Positions 6,186 to 12,977 of a stretch of 19,828 nucleotides of DNA are shown here, in pieces. The DNA lies in NCBI GenBank assembly GCA_903933085.1, contig CAIZIN010000077.1, forward strand, positions 1 through 19,828, written 5' to 3'. Position 1 is the stretch's first letter. The number at the start of each line of letters is the position of its first letter. Source of the DNA: an uncultured bacterium (GTDB lineage: Bacteria; Patescibacteriota; Minisyncoccia; Phycocordibacterales; CAIZIN01). Position numbers and translations under genes: made by a program. The notes under the pieces were generated by a model. That model had not been told where the DNA came from, ran no database searches, and saw nothing but the letters and a program-made list of their open reading frames with translations.

Positions 6186-8870
6186 ATGCCTCCATTTCAA
6201 CATTTTACAACTAAAGCTCGTGAGGCTATACGTCGCGCCCACGAAATTGCGATTGAACACGGTCAAAATAACGTTAATTCAATACATCTTTTAATCGCTC
6301 TTATTATTCAAGAAGAGAGTATGGTTATTTCTGTACTTGATAGACTAGATGTTGACACTCTTTTGCTTACAGATTCAGCTCTTGAGGCTGTAGAAGCTCC
6401 AGAAGGCTCACAAACCCTTTCTCCTTCTTATCAGGTGTATCTCACTCCAGATCTTGCGCAAGCTATTGAAGTTTCTTCAAAAATTGCAACTGGAATGAAA
6501 GATGAATTTGTTTCAACCGAACACCTTTTCCTTGCTCTTATTGAAGTGGTTAGTCCAGCAAAAGATTTGTTAGCTAAATTCAAATTAGACAAAGCGTTAG
6601 TTCTTCCTGTTATTACAGAATTAAAACAAACAAAATCTTCAGATCAGTCTTCTCCTAAAAAAAATAAAGCCTTAATAAAATTTACACGTTCACTTACTCA
6701 ACTTGCTAAAGAAAATAAGCTTGATCCGGTTATCGGTCGAGATATTGAGATAAATAGAATAATTCAAATACTTTCAAGACGAACGAAAAATAATCCAATT
6801 TTGATTGGTGAAGCCGGTGTTGGAAAGACAGCTATCATTGAAGGTTTGGCAAACAGAATGGCCGTAGGGGATGTTCCTGAGTCTTTGAGAGGTAAAGAGC
6901 TTGTGTCACTTGATCTAGGTGCTCTTGTTGCAGGTACAAAATATCGTGGTGAGTTTGAAGAAAGATTAAAAAATATTCTTAAAGAGATAGAACGTTCACA
7001 ACCGAATGTGATTCTGTTCATTGATGAGATTCATACAATCGTAGGTGCAGGAGCCGCTGAGGGCTCTCTAGATGCTTCAAACATGTTAAAGCCAGCTCTT
7101 GCTCGAGGAGAACTTAGAGCTATTGGTGCAACGACTTTGAAAGAATATCAAAAATATATTGAAAAAGATCCAGCTCTAACAAGACGCTTTCAGCCAGTCA
7201 CAGTCAATGAGCCAAATATCGAGGATGCTGTTGCGATTCTTCGAGGCTTAAAAGAAAAGTACGAAATATATCACGGTGTAAGAATTACAGATGAGGCAAT
7301 AATTTCCGCAGTAAATTTAAGTTCTAGATATATCACTGATCGATTTTTGCCAGATAAAGCAGTTGACCTTATCGATGAGGCTGCTTCGTCTTTAAAAATT
7401 TCTTTAGAAAGTATGCCTCCTGTTTTAGAAGATGCACATAGAAAAATAATGCGACTTGAAATTGAAAAAGAAGCATTAAAAAATGAACCAAAGCCAAGTG
7501 TTGAGACAAAATCTCGAATTAAAATAATTGATAAAGAAATTGCAGATTTGAAAGAAAAGACTAGTGAACTTGAGTTGAGATGGAAAAATGAAAAAGATAT
7601 TCTTTCAGCTATCAAAACCCTAAATAAAGAAATTGACGCTTTAAAAATAGAAGCTGATCAGGCGGAAAATCGATCTGACCTTACAAAAGCTGCTGAGATT
7701 CGATATGGTTCTCTTCCAGAGAAAGAAAGAGATCTTGATTTAAAGGTTAAGAAAATAAAAAAACTTCAGACTTCACGTCGTGTGCTAAATGAAGAAATTC
7801 GCGAAAGTGATATTGCTGATGTTGTTTCTCGTTGGACAGGTATTCCAGTTGCTCGCATGCTTGAAGAAGAGATGGGTAAACTTTCTCGAATGGAAAGTGA
7901 ACTTGAAGCAAGAGTTGTTGGTCAGAATTCTGCTGTGAAAAAAATATCAGACACTGTAAAAAGATCACGTGCTGGTATTGCAGATCCAAATAGACCACTA
8001 GGTTCATTTATGTTTCTTGGTCCAACTGGAGTGGGAAAAACTGAATTAACCAAGGCCCTTGCAAGTTTCTTGTTTAATGATGAAAAAGCCTTGATACGTC
8101 TCGATATGTCAGAATTTATGGAGAAACATTCTATTTCAAAAATTCTTGGAGCGCCTCCAGGTTACGTTGGACATGAAGAAGGCGGGGCTTTTACAGAGCT
8201 TGTTCGTCATCGACCTTACTCTGTAATTCTTTTTGATGAGATTGAAAAAGCTCATCCGGAAGTATTTAATATTCTTTTGCAAGTACTTGACGATGGACGA
8301 CTAACAGATGCAAAGGGACGAGTTGTGAACTTTAAAAATACTATGATTGTGATGACATCAAATATTGGTGCACAATATATCGACAAGATGGAACAGATTG
8401 GTTTCAATATGTCCGACAGTGGTACATCAAAAAGTTATGCGAATGCGAAAGAAAAAGTTACAGCAAGTTTGAAAGATCATTTCCGACCAGAGTTTCTAAA
8501 CCGTATAGATGATATTATTATCTTTGATATTTTGGATGAAGAAGCTGTGAAAAAAATTGTAACTATACAAGTTGATATTGTTAGAGAAAGATTACTTTCA
8601 AAAAATATTGATTTGCAAGTTTCAAAAGATGTATTAAGTTATCTTGCTAAAGAAGGTTACAACCCACATTACGGAGCTCGCCCATTAAAGAGATTAATTC
8701 AAAATGTAATTCTTACACCAGTTGCAACACGTATGATCGACGAAGGTCTTTCAGAAGGAGGAACTGTATCGGTAACAATGAAGGGGACTGAATTTATATT
8801 TGATGTAAAGAAAGGGAAAATGAAGAGTGGGTTAGGGAGAACTGTAAGAGACGTGCAAAAAACTAAATAG
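6186..8870 (+). CDS. clpB: ClpB-type disaggregase (AAA+ chaperone)
   Basis: This ATP-driven hexamer pulls proteins out of aggregates together with DnaK. The 894-residue chain shows a Clp N-domain pair (FTTKAREAIRRAHE; STEHLFLALIE), the first AAA+ module with Walker A GEAGVGKT (208-215), pore region AGTKYRGEFEERL and Walker B ILFIDEIH. A long coiled-coil middle domain (about 400-530) carries the ClpB hallmark AAEIRYGSLPEKE. The second AAA+ module has GPTGVGKT (about 612-619), DEIEKAHPEV and the sensor-2 block YGARPLKR. The middle domain and lack of a ClpP-docking IGF/LGF loop point to ClpB rather than ClpC or ClpA. It is monocistronic with a strong terminator after it. Confidence 0.95.
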   Translation: MPPFQHFTTKAREAIRRAHEIAIEHGQNNVNSIHLLIALIIQEESMVISVLDRLDVDTLLLTDSALEAVEAPEGSQTLSPSYQVYLTPDLAQAIEVSSKIATGMKDEFVSTEHLFLALIEVVSPAKDLLAKFKLDKALVLPVITELKQTKSSDQSSPKKNKALIKFTRSLTQLAKENKLDPVIGRDIEINRIIQILSRRTKNNPILIGEAGVGKTAIIEGLANRMAVGDVPESLRGKELVSLDLGALVAGTKYRGEFEERLKNILKEIERSQPNVILFIDEIHTIVGAGAAEGSLDASNMLKPALARGELRAIGATTLKEYQKYIEKDPALTRRFQPVTVNEPNIEDAVAILRGLKEKYEIYHGVRITDEAIISAVNLSSRYITDRFLPDKAVDLIDEAASSLKISLESMPPVLEDAHRKIMRLEIEKEALKNEPKPSVETKSRIKIIDKEIADLKEKTSELELRWKNEKDILSAIKTLNKEIDALKIEADQAENRSDLTKAAEIRYGSLPEKERDLDLKVKKIKKLQTSRRVLNEEIRESDIADVVSRWTGIPVARMLEEEMGKLSRMESELEARVVGQNSAVKKISDTVKRSRAGIADPNRPLGSFMFLGPTGVGKTELTKALASFLFNDEKALIRLDMSEFMEKHSISKILGAPPGYVGHEEGGAFTELVRHRPYSVILFDEIEKAHPEVFNILLQVLDDGRLTDAKGRVVNFKNTMIVMTSNIGAQYIDKMEQIGFNMSDSGTSKSYANAKEKVTASLKDHFRPEFLNRIDDIIIFDILDEEAVKKIVTIQVDIVRERLLSKNIDLQVSKDVLSYLAKEGYNPHYGARPLKRLIQNVILTPVATRMIDEGLSEGGTVSVTMKGTEFIFDVKKGKMKSGLGRTVRDVQKTK

Positions 8871-8894
8871 TTCTAAGTGTAAATGCAGAATTCT

Positions 8895-8923
8895 GTCATT
8901 CCGGCGAAGGCCGGAATCCAGTC
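8895..8923 (+). repeat. REP-like palindrome
   Basis: This 29-base unit starts GTCATTCCGGCGAAGGCCGG and ends AATCCAGTC. The stem is ATTCCGGC/GCCGGAAT with loop GAAG. It is nearly the same as the unit inside holB at 19334-19362. It belongs to a palindrome family seen widely in bacterial genomes. Confidence 0.8.
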
Positions 8924-8941
8924 TGAAAATAATTCTAAATA

Positions 8942-8966
8942 AAAACCGGCCGAGAGGCTGGTTTTT
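8942..8966 (+). terminator. clpB terminator
   Basis: AACCGGCC (8944-8951) pairs with GGCTGGTT (8956-8963, one G-T pair) around loop GAGA, with A5 before and a T-run after. Confidence 0.85.
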
Positions 8967-8991
8967 ATATTCCTAATTTGTATTTATATTA

Positions 8992-9113
8992 GGGCAGGAG
9001 TTTTGATCCTTACAGGATCTGTACACCTTTCGTATTTTTTCGAATGAGTACATTCTCAAAAATATACTCAAGGTCTTCAAATCCTGCCCCGAAAGCTCTT
9101 CAAGAGCTTTCTC
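8992..9113 (+). ncRNA. Candidate structured RNA, copy 2
   Basis: This is the plus-strand counterpart of the element at 172-300. P1a pairs GGGCAGGA (8992-8999) with TCCTGCCC (9082-9089). A GT bulge is followed by P1b TTTG/CAAA. P2 is ATCC-TTACA-GGAT. The invariant GTACACCTTTCG follows, with ACCTT pairing to AAGGT. P3 is TATTTTT/AAAAATA topped by GAATG-AGTA-CATTC. The hairpin GAAAGCTCT-TCA-AGAGCTTTC and then a perfect terminator come next. Relative to copy 1, every stem differs in sequence but keeps pairing. It converges on tRNA-Tyr. No clear promoter is seen; TATATT at 8966-8971 is one possibility. The ORF reading through it on the other strand is not frame-conserved with copy 1. Confidence 0.55.
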
Positions 9114-9167
9114 TACGCACAAATAAAAAATCTCAGTGGAAACACTGAGATTTTTTATTTGTGCGTA
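9114..9167. terminator. Perfect 25-bp bidirectional terminator
   Basis: 9114-9138 pairs without mismatch with 9143-9167 around loop GAAA; the core is ATCTCAGTG with flanking A/T runs. It serves both the plus-strand structured element and the minus-strand tRNA-Tyr. Its right arm includes the last bases of the tRNA acceptor stem (GCGTA), so the left arm carries a copy of that tRNA end. Confidence 0.85.
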
Positions 9168-9245
9168 GGGCAGGATTTGAACCTGCGTAGCCCGATGGGC
9201 GACAGATTTACAGTCTGTTGTAATTGACCGCTCTACCACCTACGC
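9162..9245 (-). tRNA. tRNA-Tyr (anticodon GTA)
   Basis: This class II tRNA has 84 bases on the minus strand. The acceptor stem pairs GCGTAGG (9245-9239) with CCTACGC (9169-9163), discriminator A. The D-arm has GGTAGAGCGG, the anticodon stem-loop ACAGA-CTGTAAA-TCTGT presents GUA, a long variable arm is GCCC-ATC-GGGC, and the T-arm is GCAGG-TTCAAAT-CCTGC. CCA is not encoded. Confidence 0.95.
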
Positions 9246-9263
9246 ATATTGAGCACACGATAC

Positions 9264-9292
9264 ATAATAAGCTAAAAACACCTTTTTGTCTA
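9264..9292 (-). promoter_or_regulatory. tRNA-Tyr promoter
   Basis: On the minus strand TAGACA (9292-9287) and TATTAT (9269-9264) are 17 bases apart, about 18 bases before the tRNA 5' end. Confidence 0.65.
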
Positions 9293-9333
9293 GGTGAAAT
9301 TTAGGTTATTTTGACGTTGATTAGTTGAAGATG

Positions 9334-9409
9334 GATTCTCGATCGGGTCGGGAATGACAATGCAGTATTCATTCTTAATTCTTAATTCATAATTCATAAT
9401 TCTATTCCT
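9334..9409. repeat. REP-like palindrome plus heptads (locus D)
   Basis: A palindromic unit (9334-9359, arms ATTCTCGA/TCGGGAAT, ending ATGACA) is followed by five ATTCTTA/ATTCATA heptads (9368-9409). The order and orientation match locus A at 1123-1195, so the two share a composite structure. Confidence 0.7.
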
Positions 9410-9968
9410 ATTTTTTCTCAAACCAAGCGAAAAATTCTACGTTTCCATCTACGCCTTTAGTGGGGGATTCGGTTACTCCTTTATTGTGTAGATCAAGAGT
9501 GAAGGCGTAATCAATAACTTTGGCAATTGCATTTTCTCTGTACTCAGGATCAACTACACCGTCTTTTAATATATGTTCTTTTTCAACTTCAAATTGGGGT
9601 TTTATAAGTGCAATAATTGTACCTTTATCTTTTACGAGATTTGAAATATCTTTAAGAATATAGGTAAGTGATATATTGGAAATATCGAGCATAACAATGT
9701 CAGCTTTTTCAGGAAGAACAAGACTTCGTATGTCTACCTTTTCCTCAACATCTTTTTTGTTTTTGTGAGTAGAATCAAAAAATTGTTTAGCCCCAACATC
9801 TATGCCATAAACCTTCTTTGCTCCTCGTTCAAGAAGACACTCTGTGAAGCCCCCTCTAGAGGCTCCAATATCAATGCAGACGCAATCTTTTGGATCAACG
9901 TTGAATACATCAAGGGCTGTTTCAAGCCTATATTCACCACTATTTATATATTTTGGGCTTCTTATCAT
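9408..9968 (-). CDS. TlyA-like rRNA methyltransferase domain protein (no S4 domain)
   Basis: The 186-residue protein is a Rossmann-type SAM-dependent methyltransferase of the TlyA/FtsJ family, whose members 2'-O-methylate rRNA. The SAM-binding motif is CIDIGASRGGFTECLLERGAKKVYGIDVG (about 31-59). The catalytic-region motif LIKPQFE, where TlyA has the same KPQFE, and the C-terminal SPTKGVDGNVEFF, equivalent to SPIKGxxGNxEF, are both present. Typical TlyA proteins start with an S4 RNA-binding domain of about 60 residues, which is missing here: the sequence begins at what would be the linker (YINSGEYRLETAL). TATAAT ten bases before the ATG and TTGTGT 17 bases further upstream support this start. 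So the absence is real or the S4 domain has been lost from the gene. Confidence 0.85.
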   Translation of the reverse strand: MIRSPKYINSGEYRLETALDVFNVDPKDCVCIDIGASRGGFTECLLERGAKKVYGIDVGAKQFFDSTHKNKKDVEEKVDIRSLVLPEKADIVMLDISNISLTYILKDISNLVKDKGTIIALIKPQFEVEKEHILKDGVVDPEYRENAIAKVIDYAFTLDLHNKGVTESPTKGVDGNVEFFAWFEKK

Positions 9969-9978
9969 TTAGGGGTAT

Positions 9979-10007
9979 ATTATAACATATTTGAGTAAAA
10001 AACACAA
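9979..10007 (-). promoter_or_regulatory. Promoter of the TlyA-like gene
   Basis: TTGTGT (10007-10002) and TATAAT (9984-9979) are 17 bases apart on the minus strand. The -10 ends ten bases before the ATG, so the mRNA should have almost no leader. Confidence 0.65.
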
Positions 10008-10067
10008 AAAATGTTGTAAAATGCTAAAAATGAGGCGGGAGTTATGAGTCAGGAATCATGATAAAAA

Positions 10068-10107
10068 ACTATGCACATTACTCACGGCCGTGAGTAATGT
10101 GCATAGT
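10068..10107. repeat. Perfect 40-base palindrome
   Basis: The left arm 10068-10087 (ACTATGCACATTACTCACGG) is exactly complementary to the right arm 10088-10107, with no loop. It lies in the spacer between the TlyA-like gene and the terminator of the next minus-strand gene. Confidence 0.9.
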
Positions 10108-10116
10108 GAAATGCTT

Positions 10117-10154
10117 TAAAAATAAAACCCACCATCGAACAGTTCGAGGGTGAG
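10117..10154 (-). terminator. Terminator of the helical hypothetical gene
   Basis: On the minus strand CACC and TCGAA pair with TTCGA and GGTG around loop CTG (10130-10152), followed by GGGTTTTATTTTTA. The stem has one mismatch. Confidence 0.8.
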
Positions 10155-10183
10155 TGTAAAATAATTTGCTGATACTTATATTA

Positions 10184-10837
10184 TCAAGACGAGAGAGCTT
10201 TGGCTTGCTCCTCAAGTGAGTGTTGGTTAAAGATTTTTATGAACAAATCATTAATAATCTTCCAAGCCAGTGAACATCTCGGTAATCTACTGAGATACTT
10301 CAAGGATTTTTCTTTTTCTTGAAGACTAAGTAATAAATCATTAATATTGGTATTTTTAACAAAGGTGGCTGTTGCATTCGAGAGTCGACCGGACATGATG
10401 TTGTTTAGGAGATCACTTTCTTCGCAAAATGCCGGATAGCCGAGCATACGTTCCAGTATCTGATTGAGAATGTCTCGTGGGTGCTTTTCAGTGTCAGGTG
10501 TCCAGTCCATAATGATATGAGAACTACATTGCATTAAGGCTATAACATAAGGGATGGCTATTTTTCCAGCATCCACACATAAAAAGTTTCGCAAAACCTC
10601 ATTCGAGATATCTGTGTATTTTTCTGGCCAAGCTGTCAGTATGGCCATAAAAATTGTGTTTAGTATTTCAGGGCGTTCGTTATGTTGAATTGCCGAAAAT
10701 ACGAGATGATTAACATCATCTGTTGATACTTCTTTTCCCAAATGTCGAAGCACCTCCACTCCGATTTCATTTTGATTTGGAATGTTTGATTGAATCAATG
10801 GTAGTAGAATATTAATCACTTCAGATGCATTTTTCAT
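10184..10837 (-). CDS. Hypothetical all-helical protein
   Basis: I do not recognise this 217-residue protein. It has no membrane segment or signal. The sequence looks like a succession of amphipathic helices (for example EVINILLPLIQSNI, EILNTIFMAILTAW, GKIAIPYVIALM, NDLLLSLQEKEKSLKYL), which could be a HEAT/ARM-like solenoid, but no repeat consensus is clear. It is more GC-rich than the flanking operons. It stands alone, with its own promoter (TTGCAT, TCTAAT), a structured leader, a Shine-Dalgarno (AAAGGA, nine bases before the ATG) and a terminator. That architecture is unlike the leaderless genes around it and may indicate a different origin. Confidence 0.75.
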   Translation of the reverse strand: MKNASEVINILLPLIQSNIPNQNEIGVEVLRHLGKEVSTDDVNHLVFSAIQHNERPEILNTIFMAILTAWPEKYTDISNEVLRNFLCVDAGKIAIPYVIALMQCSSHIIMDWTPDTEKHPRDILNQILERMLGYPAFCEESDLLNNIMSGRLSNATATFVKNTNINDLLLSLQEKEKSLKYLSRLPRCSLAWKIINDLFIKIFNQHSLEEQAKALSS

Positions 10838-10842
10838 TTGTT

Positions 10843-10928
10843 TATCCTTTCAGATAGTTTGCTCCTTTCAGAGCGGTTTCTTCAATGTACAGAACAGCCT
10901 TTCAGCTGTGTTTCTGGCACTTACCAGA
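10843..10928 (-). promoter_or_regulatory. Leader with four micro-hairpins, three with loop TGAAAG
   Basis: On the minus strand in transcript order: TCTGG-TAAGTG-CCAGA (10928-10913), ACAGC-TGAAAG-GCTGT (10909-10894), GCTC-TGAAAG-GAGC (10874-10861) and TATC-TGAAAG-GATA (10856-10843). The last one contains the Shine-Dalgarno AAAGGA. Three loops are identical while all stems differ but pair. The predicted transcription start near 10932 makes the leader almost entirely these hairpins. This suggests a protein- or RNA-binding regulatory leader; the ligand is unknown. Confidence 0.6.
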
Positions 10929-10938
10929 TACTGGGCAT

Positions 10939-10977
10939 ATTAGAGCAGATTTGAAAGAGAAATGCAACGGTGTTGCA
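10939..10977 (-). promoter_or_regulatory. Promoter of the helical hypothetical gene with operator-like palindrome
   Basis: TTGCAT (10967-10962) and TCTAAT (10944-10939) are 17 bases apart on the minus strand. The perfect palindrome TGCAACGGTGTTGCA, arms TGCAAC/GTTGCA, at 10963-10977 overlaps the -35. Confidence 0.6.
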
Positions 10978-10995
10978 CTTACTTATTGAACTAAT

Positions 10996-11120
10996 GGAAT
11001 TAGGAATTCAAAAAGATTCATTATTTAGAATTTAAGGTTTATGAATAATTCAAAATCAAAACTTCCCATTCTTGAATCTTAAATCATAAATCTTGTATCG
11101 ACATTCCTAATTCTTAATTC
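10996..11120. repeat. Heptad repeats entering the dedA 3' end (locus E)
   Basis: GAATTAG-type units occur at 10996-11010, degenerate units at 11025-11050, and inverted types (AATCTTA, AATCATA) at 11068-11095. A further pair of ATTCYTA units lies at 11103-11120. The last group forms the final codons and stop of dedA. Confidence 0.65.
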
Positions 11121-11715
11121 TCGTTTTTAAATATTCAATCAATATTGGAAGAAACGATGTTGCAATAATTGCGACAATTATGTAGTTGAGATAGTTTTCT
11201 ATGCCTGGAACTTTTGAACCGAGGAAGTATCCAAGAAAGGAAATACCTACTCCCCAAATTAAACCTCCAATTACATTATATTTGAAAAAAGTTCCGTAAT
11301 TCATTTTTCCAACACCGGCAAGTATTGGTGCAAATGTTCGGACGATTGGTACGAATCTTGCTAGCACAATTGTTTTTGTTCCATATTTTTCGAAAAAATT
11401 ATGAGTGCGTTCTATGTGTTTTTTTTGAAAGAAAAAGGAATCTTCCTTACTGAATATTTTTGGTCCAATTTTTTTTCCAAACATATATCCGACATTATCT
11501 CCAGCAATTGCAGCAAGGGCAAAAATTATAGCAAGACCATAATAGTTAAAAAGTCCTTGTGAAGCCAGAAGTCCTGCGGTAAAAAGAAGGCTATCACCAG
11601 GTAGGAAAAAACCAAAGAAAAGACCTGACTCAGCAAAAATAATTGCAAAGAGGCCGATATATCCCACAGCTTGAATAAGTGTGGATATGTCTATTTCTAA
11701 AAATGGAATATTCAT
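11107..11715 (-). CDS. DedA family (VTT domain) membrane protein
   Basis: DedA/VTT proteins are lipid scramblase-like or undecaprenyl phosphate-handling membrane proteins. This 202-residue protein shows the family motifs FAESGLFFGFFLPGDSLLF, GDNVGYMFGKKIG, and ARFVPIVRTFAPILAGVGKM with its conserved Arg and Pro residues, between about five hydrophobic segments. I start at the ATG at 11715, one base after the stop of the upstream vanY-like gene; a TTG nine bases further up would overlap that gene. The tight spacing suggests translational coupling and joint expression with a peptidoglycan peptidase. The last few codons and the TAG stop are made of a heptad repeat (see locus E). Confidence 0.9.
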   Translation of the reverse strand: MNIPFLEIDISTLIQAVGYIGLFAIIFAESGLFFGFFLPGDSLLFTAGLLASQGLFNYYGLAIIFALAAIAGDNVGYMFGKKIGPKIFSKEDSFFFQKKHIERTHNFFEKYGTKTIVLARFVPIVRTFAPILAGVGKMNYGTFFKYNVIGGLIWGVGISFLGYFLGSKVPGIENYLNYIIVAIIATSFLPILIEYLKTRIKN

Positions 11716-11716
11716 A

Positions 11717-12583
11717 TTAATCAAAAAAGTTAGCTAAGTAGTTGAAGATTTCTCGTTGATCCATCTCATAAAAATATTTTCCTTCACTATGAAGTTCTTT
11801 TGCTAATTCAATTCCGACAAAACGCCAATGCCACGGTTCATATTGGTAGAATTTATTTTCTTTTGGATATGAGAGTACAAAACCGTATTTATATGCATTT
11901 TCTGTGAGCCATGTAAAAGTCTTTGTTGTTCCGAAACTTGTCACAAGATTACCTGTTGTGCTTTCTCTGTCTAAATCAATTGTTGTTCCAAGTTGGTGTT
12001 CAGAATATCCTTGATCGGCAGAAAAAGCATTTGCGCCAGAGCCATACAGTGTCTTGTAGGTACTTTTGAGTGAAGACTGGTCACTAAAAGATCTGTAAGC
12101 AGAAATAATTTTTATGTTTATATCTTGCTTTGCTCCTGCTTGTAACATATCTTCTAGGTGAGGCCAAACCCTTTCATGAATTTGAAACTTTTTTGTTTTG
12201 TTGAAAAGGTAAATTGAATCTATTGGTGTGAGTTTGGAAGGGGTGTAATTTTCATTTAGAAAATATACTTTTGAGTATTTTTGTAGAAGTTCTTTATCTG
12301 TATTTTTTATTTTTTCGAGAACTCCCACAGTAGATGATATTTCTCCGATTTGTTTTTGAAAGGTGTCGTTTCTGTCTTTTTCACTAATAAGGGAAGTATT
12401 TAGGCCTGAATTTTCATCTTTGATTTGAGCTAATTCTTTCTGTGTATTTTCAAGGTTTATTTCTAAATCACTATTTTTGTTCACCAATAAAGAGTATTTG
12501 TATTCAGCATAAGCAACACTTGTAAATACAAGTATTACGGCTCCAGCAACAAGTAAATGTGTTTTAGAAAAGATTTTTTTCAC
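11717..12583 (-). CDS. D-alanyl-D-alanine carboxypeptidase, VanY/M15B type
   Basis: The 288-residue protein has an N-terminal membrane anchor (about 9-26), a coiled-coil stalk (about 33-100, rich in Glu, Lys, Asn), and a C-terminal M15 zinc peptidase domain that trims peptidoglycan stem peptides. Visible signatures are ISAYRSFSDQ, SEHQLGTTIDLD (zinc His and Asp), the catalytic-region EPWHWRFVG (Glu and zinc His) and a closing helix GIELAKELH. The start is GTG at 12583, and TACAAT six bases upstream (12595-12590) fits the short-leader pattern. It is first in a two-gene unit with dedA. The coiled coil should hold the domain away from the membrane, toward the cell wall. Confidence 0.92.
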   Translation of the reverse strand: MKKIFSKTHLLVAGAVILVFTSVAYAEYKYSLLVNKNSDLEINLENTQKELAQIKDENSGLNTSLISEKDRNDTFQKQIGEISSTVGVLEKIKNTDKELLQKYSKVYFLNENYTPSKLTPIDSIYLFNKTKKFQIHERVWPHLEDMLQAGAKQDINIKIISAYRSFSDQSSLKSTYKTLYGSGANAFSADQGYSEHQLGTTIDLDRESTTGNLVTSFGTTKTFTWLTENAYKYGFVLSYPKENKFYQYEPWHWRFVGIELAKELHSEGKYFYEMDQREIFNYLANFFD

Positions 12584-12589
12584 GGAGTT

Positions 12590-12595
12590 ATTGTA
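12590..12595 (-). promoter_or_regulatory. -10 box of the vanY-like gene
   Basis: TACAAT on the minus strand ends six bases before the GTG start. No Shine-Dalgarno fits in the space. Confidence 0.5.
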
Positions 12596-12610
12596 TCATA
12601 TTTTGAACAG

Positions 12611-12710
12611 AATTATGAATTAAGAATTAGGAATTAAGAATAGAAGACCACACCTCTCGACGCGGTCTTCTCCGAATTCGCATTTATTCATAATTCATAA
12701 TTCTTAATTC
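12611..12710. repeat. Heptad-armed hairpin element (locus F)
   Basis: Five GAATTAR-type heptads (12611-12642) are followed by a hairpin AGAAGACC (12642-12649) with GGTCTTCT (12664-12671), then four heptads of the inverted type (ATTCATA/ATTCTTA, 12684-12710). The layout is the same as locus B with a different central stem. Confidence 0.75.
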
Positions 12711-12716
12711 TACCCC

Positions 12717-12965
12717 CTAAATCCCTCCCAATTTCACTGCGATATACAAAACTGCCATACCTAAAATTGTCATCAGAGTTGTTAAGAATGTTGGGTGTTT
12801 ATGGTGGCTTTCTGGGAGCTGGTCACTTGCTCCTATGTAGATAAAGAATCCACAAAAGATTGCTAGGATTATTCCTAGAGCAGATTCAGGAAGTGTGAAG
12901 AATAATGTTGAGAAGACTCCTAGTACTGGTGCGAATGCATCAACAAGGAGCCAAAGAAAAGCTTT
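12717..12965 (-). pseudogene. 5'-truncated ZIP transporter remnant
   Basis: Minus-strand reading from 12965 to TAG at 12719-12717 gives 82 codons without a start codon; an in-frame TAA lies immediately upstream at 12968-12966. The product (KAFLWLLVDAFAPVLG, then GFFIYIGASDQLPESHHKH, ending AVLYIAVKLGGI) matches the C-terminal membrane helices of ZIP metal transporters. It resembles the C-terminus of the intact ZIP just upstream (GFIYIAGSDLVPELHK). The intact gene stops 12 bases before this fragment begins. It looks like the tail of a second ZIP gene whose front was deleted. Sequence quality of the remaining frame suggests recent loss. Confidence 0.75.
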
Positions 12966-12977
12966 TTATCTTTGCCT

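Noticed and set aside
6186..8870. Assignment of the AAA+ protein as ClpC or ClpA
   Set aside because: The long middle domain with AAEIRYGSLPEKE and absence of a ClpP-binding loop fit ClpB.
8973..9239. ORF of 88 codons across tRNA-Tyr (-), with EEL-DLKTLS similar to the translated copy 1
   Set aside because: The peptide similarity ends where an indel shifts the frame between the copies, while nucleotide identity resumes. It is a shadow of RNA-level conservation.
12596..12716. Locus F hairpin as a classical terminator for the ZIP remnant
   Set aside because: No T-run follows the stem on either strand, and the arrangement matches the heptad-armed elements.
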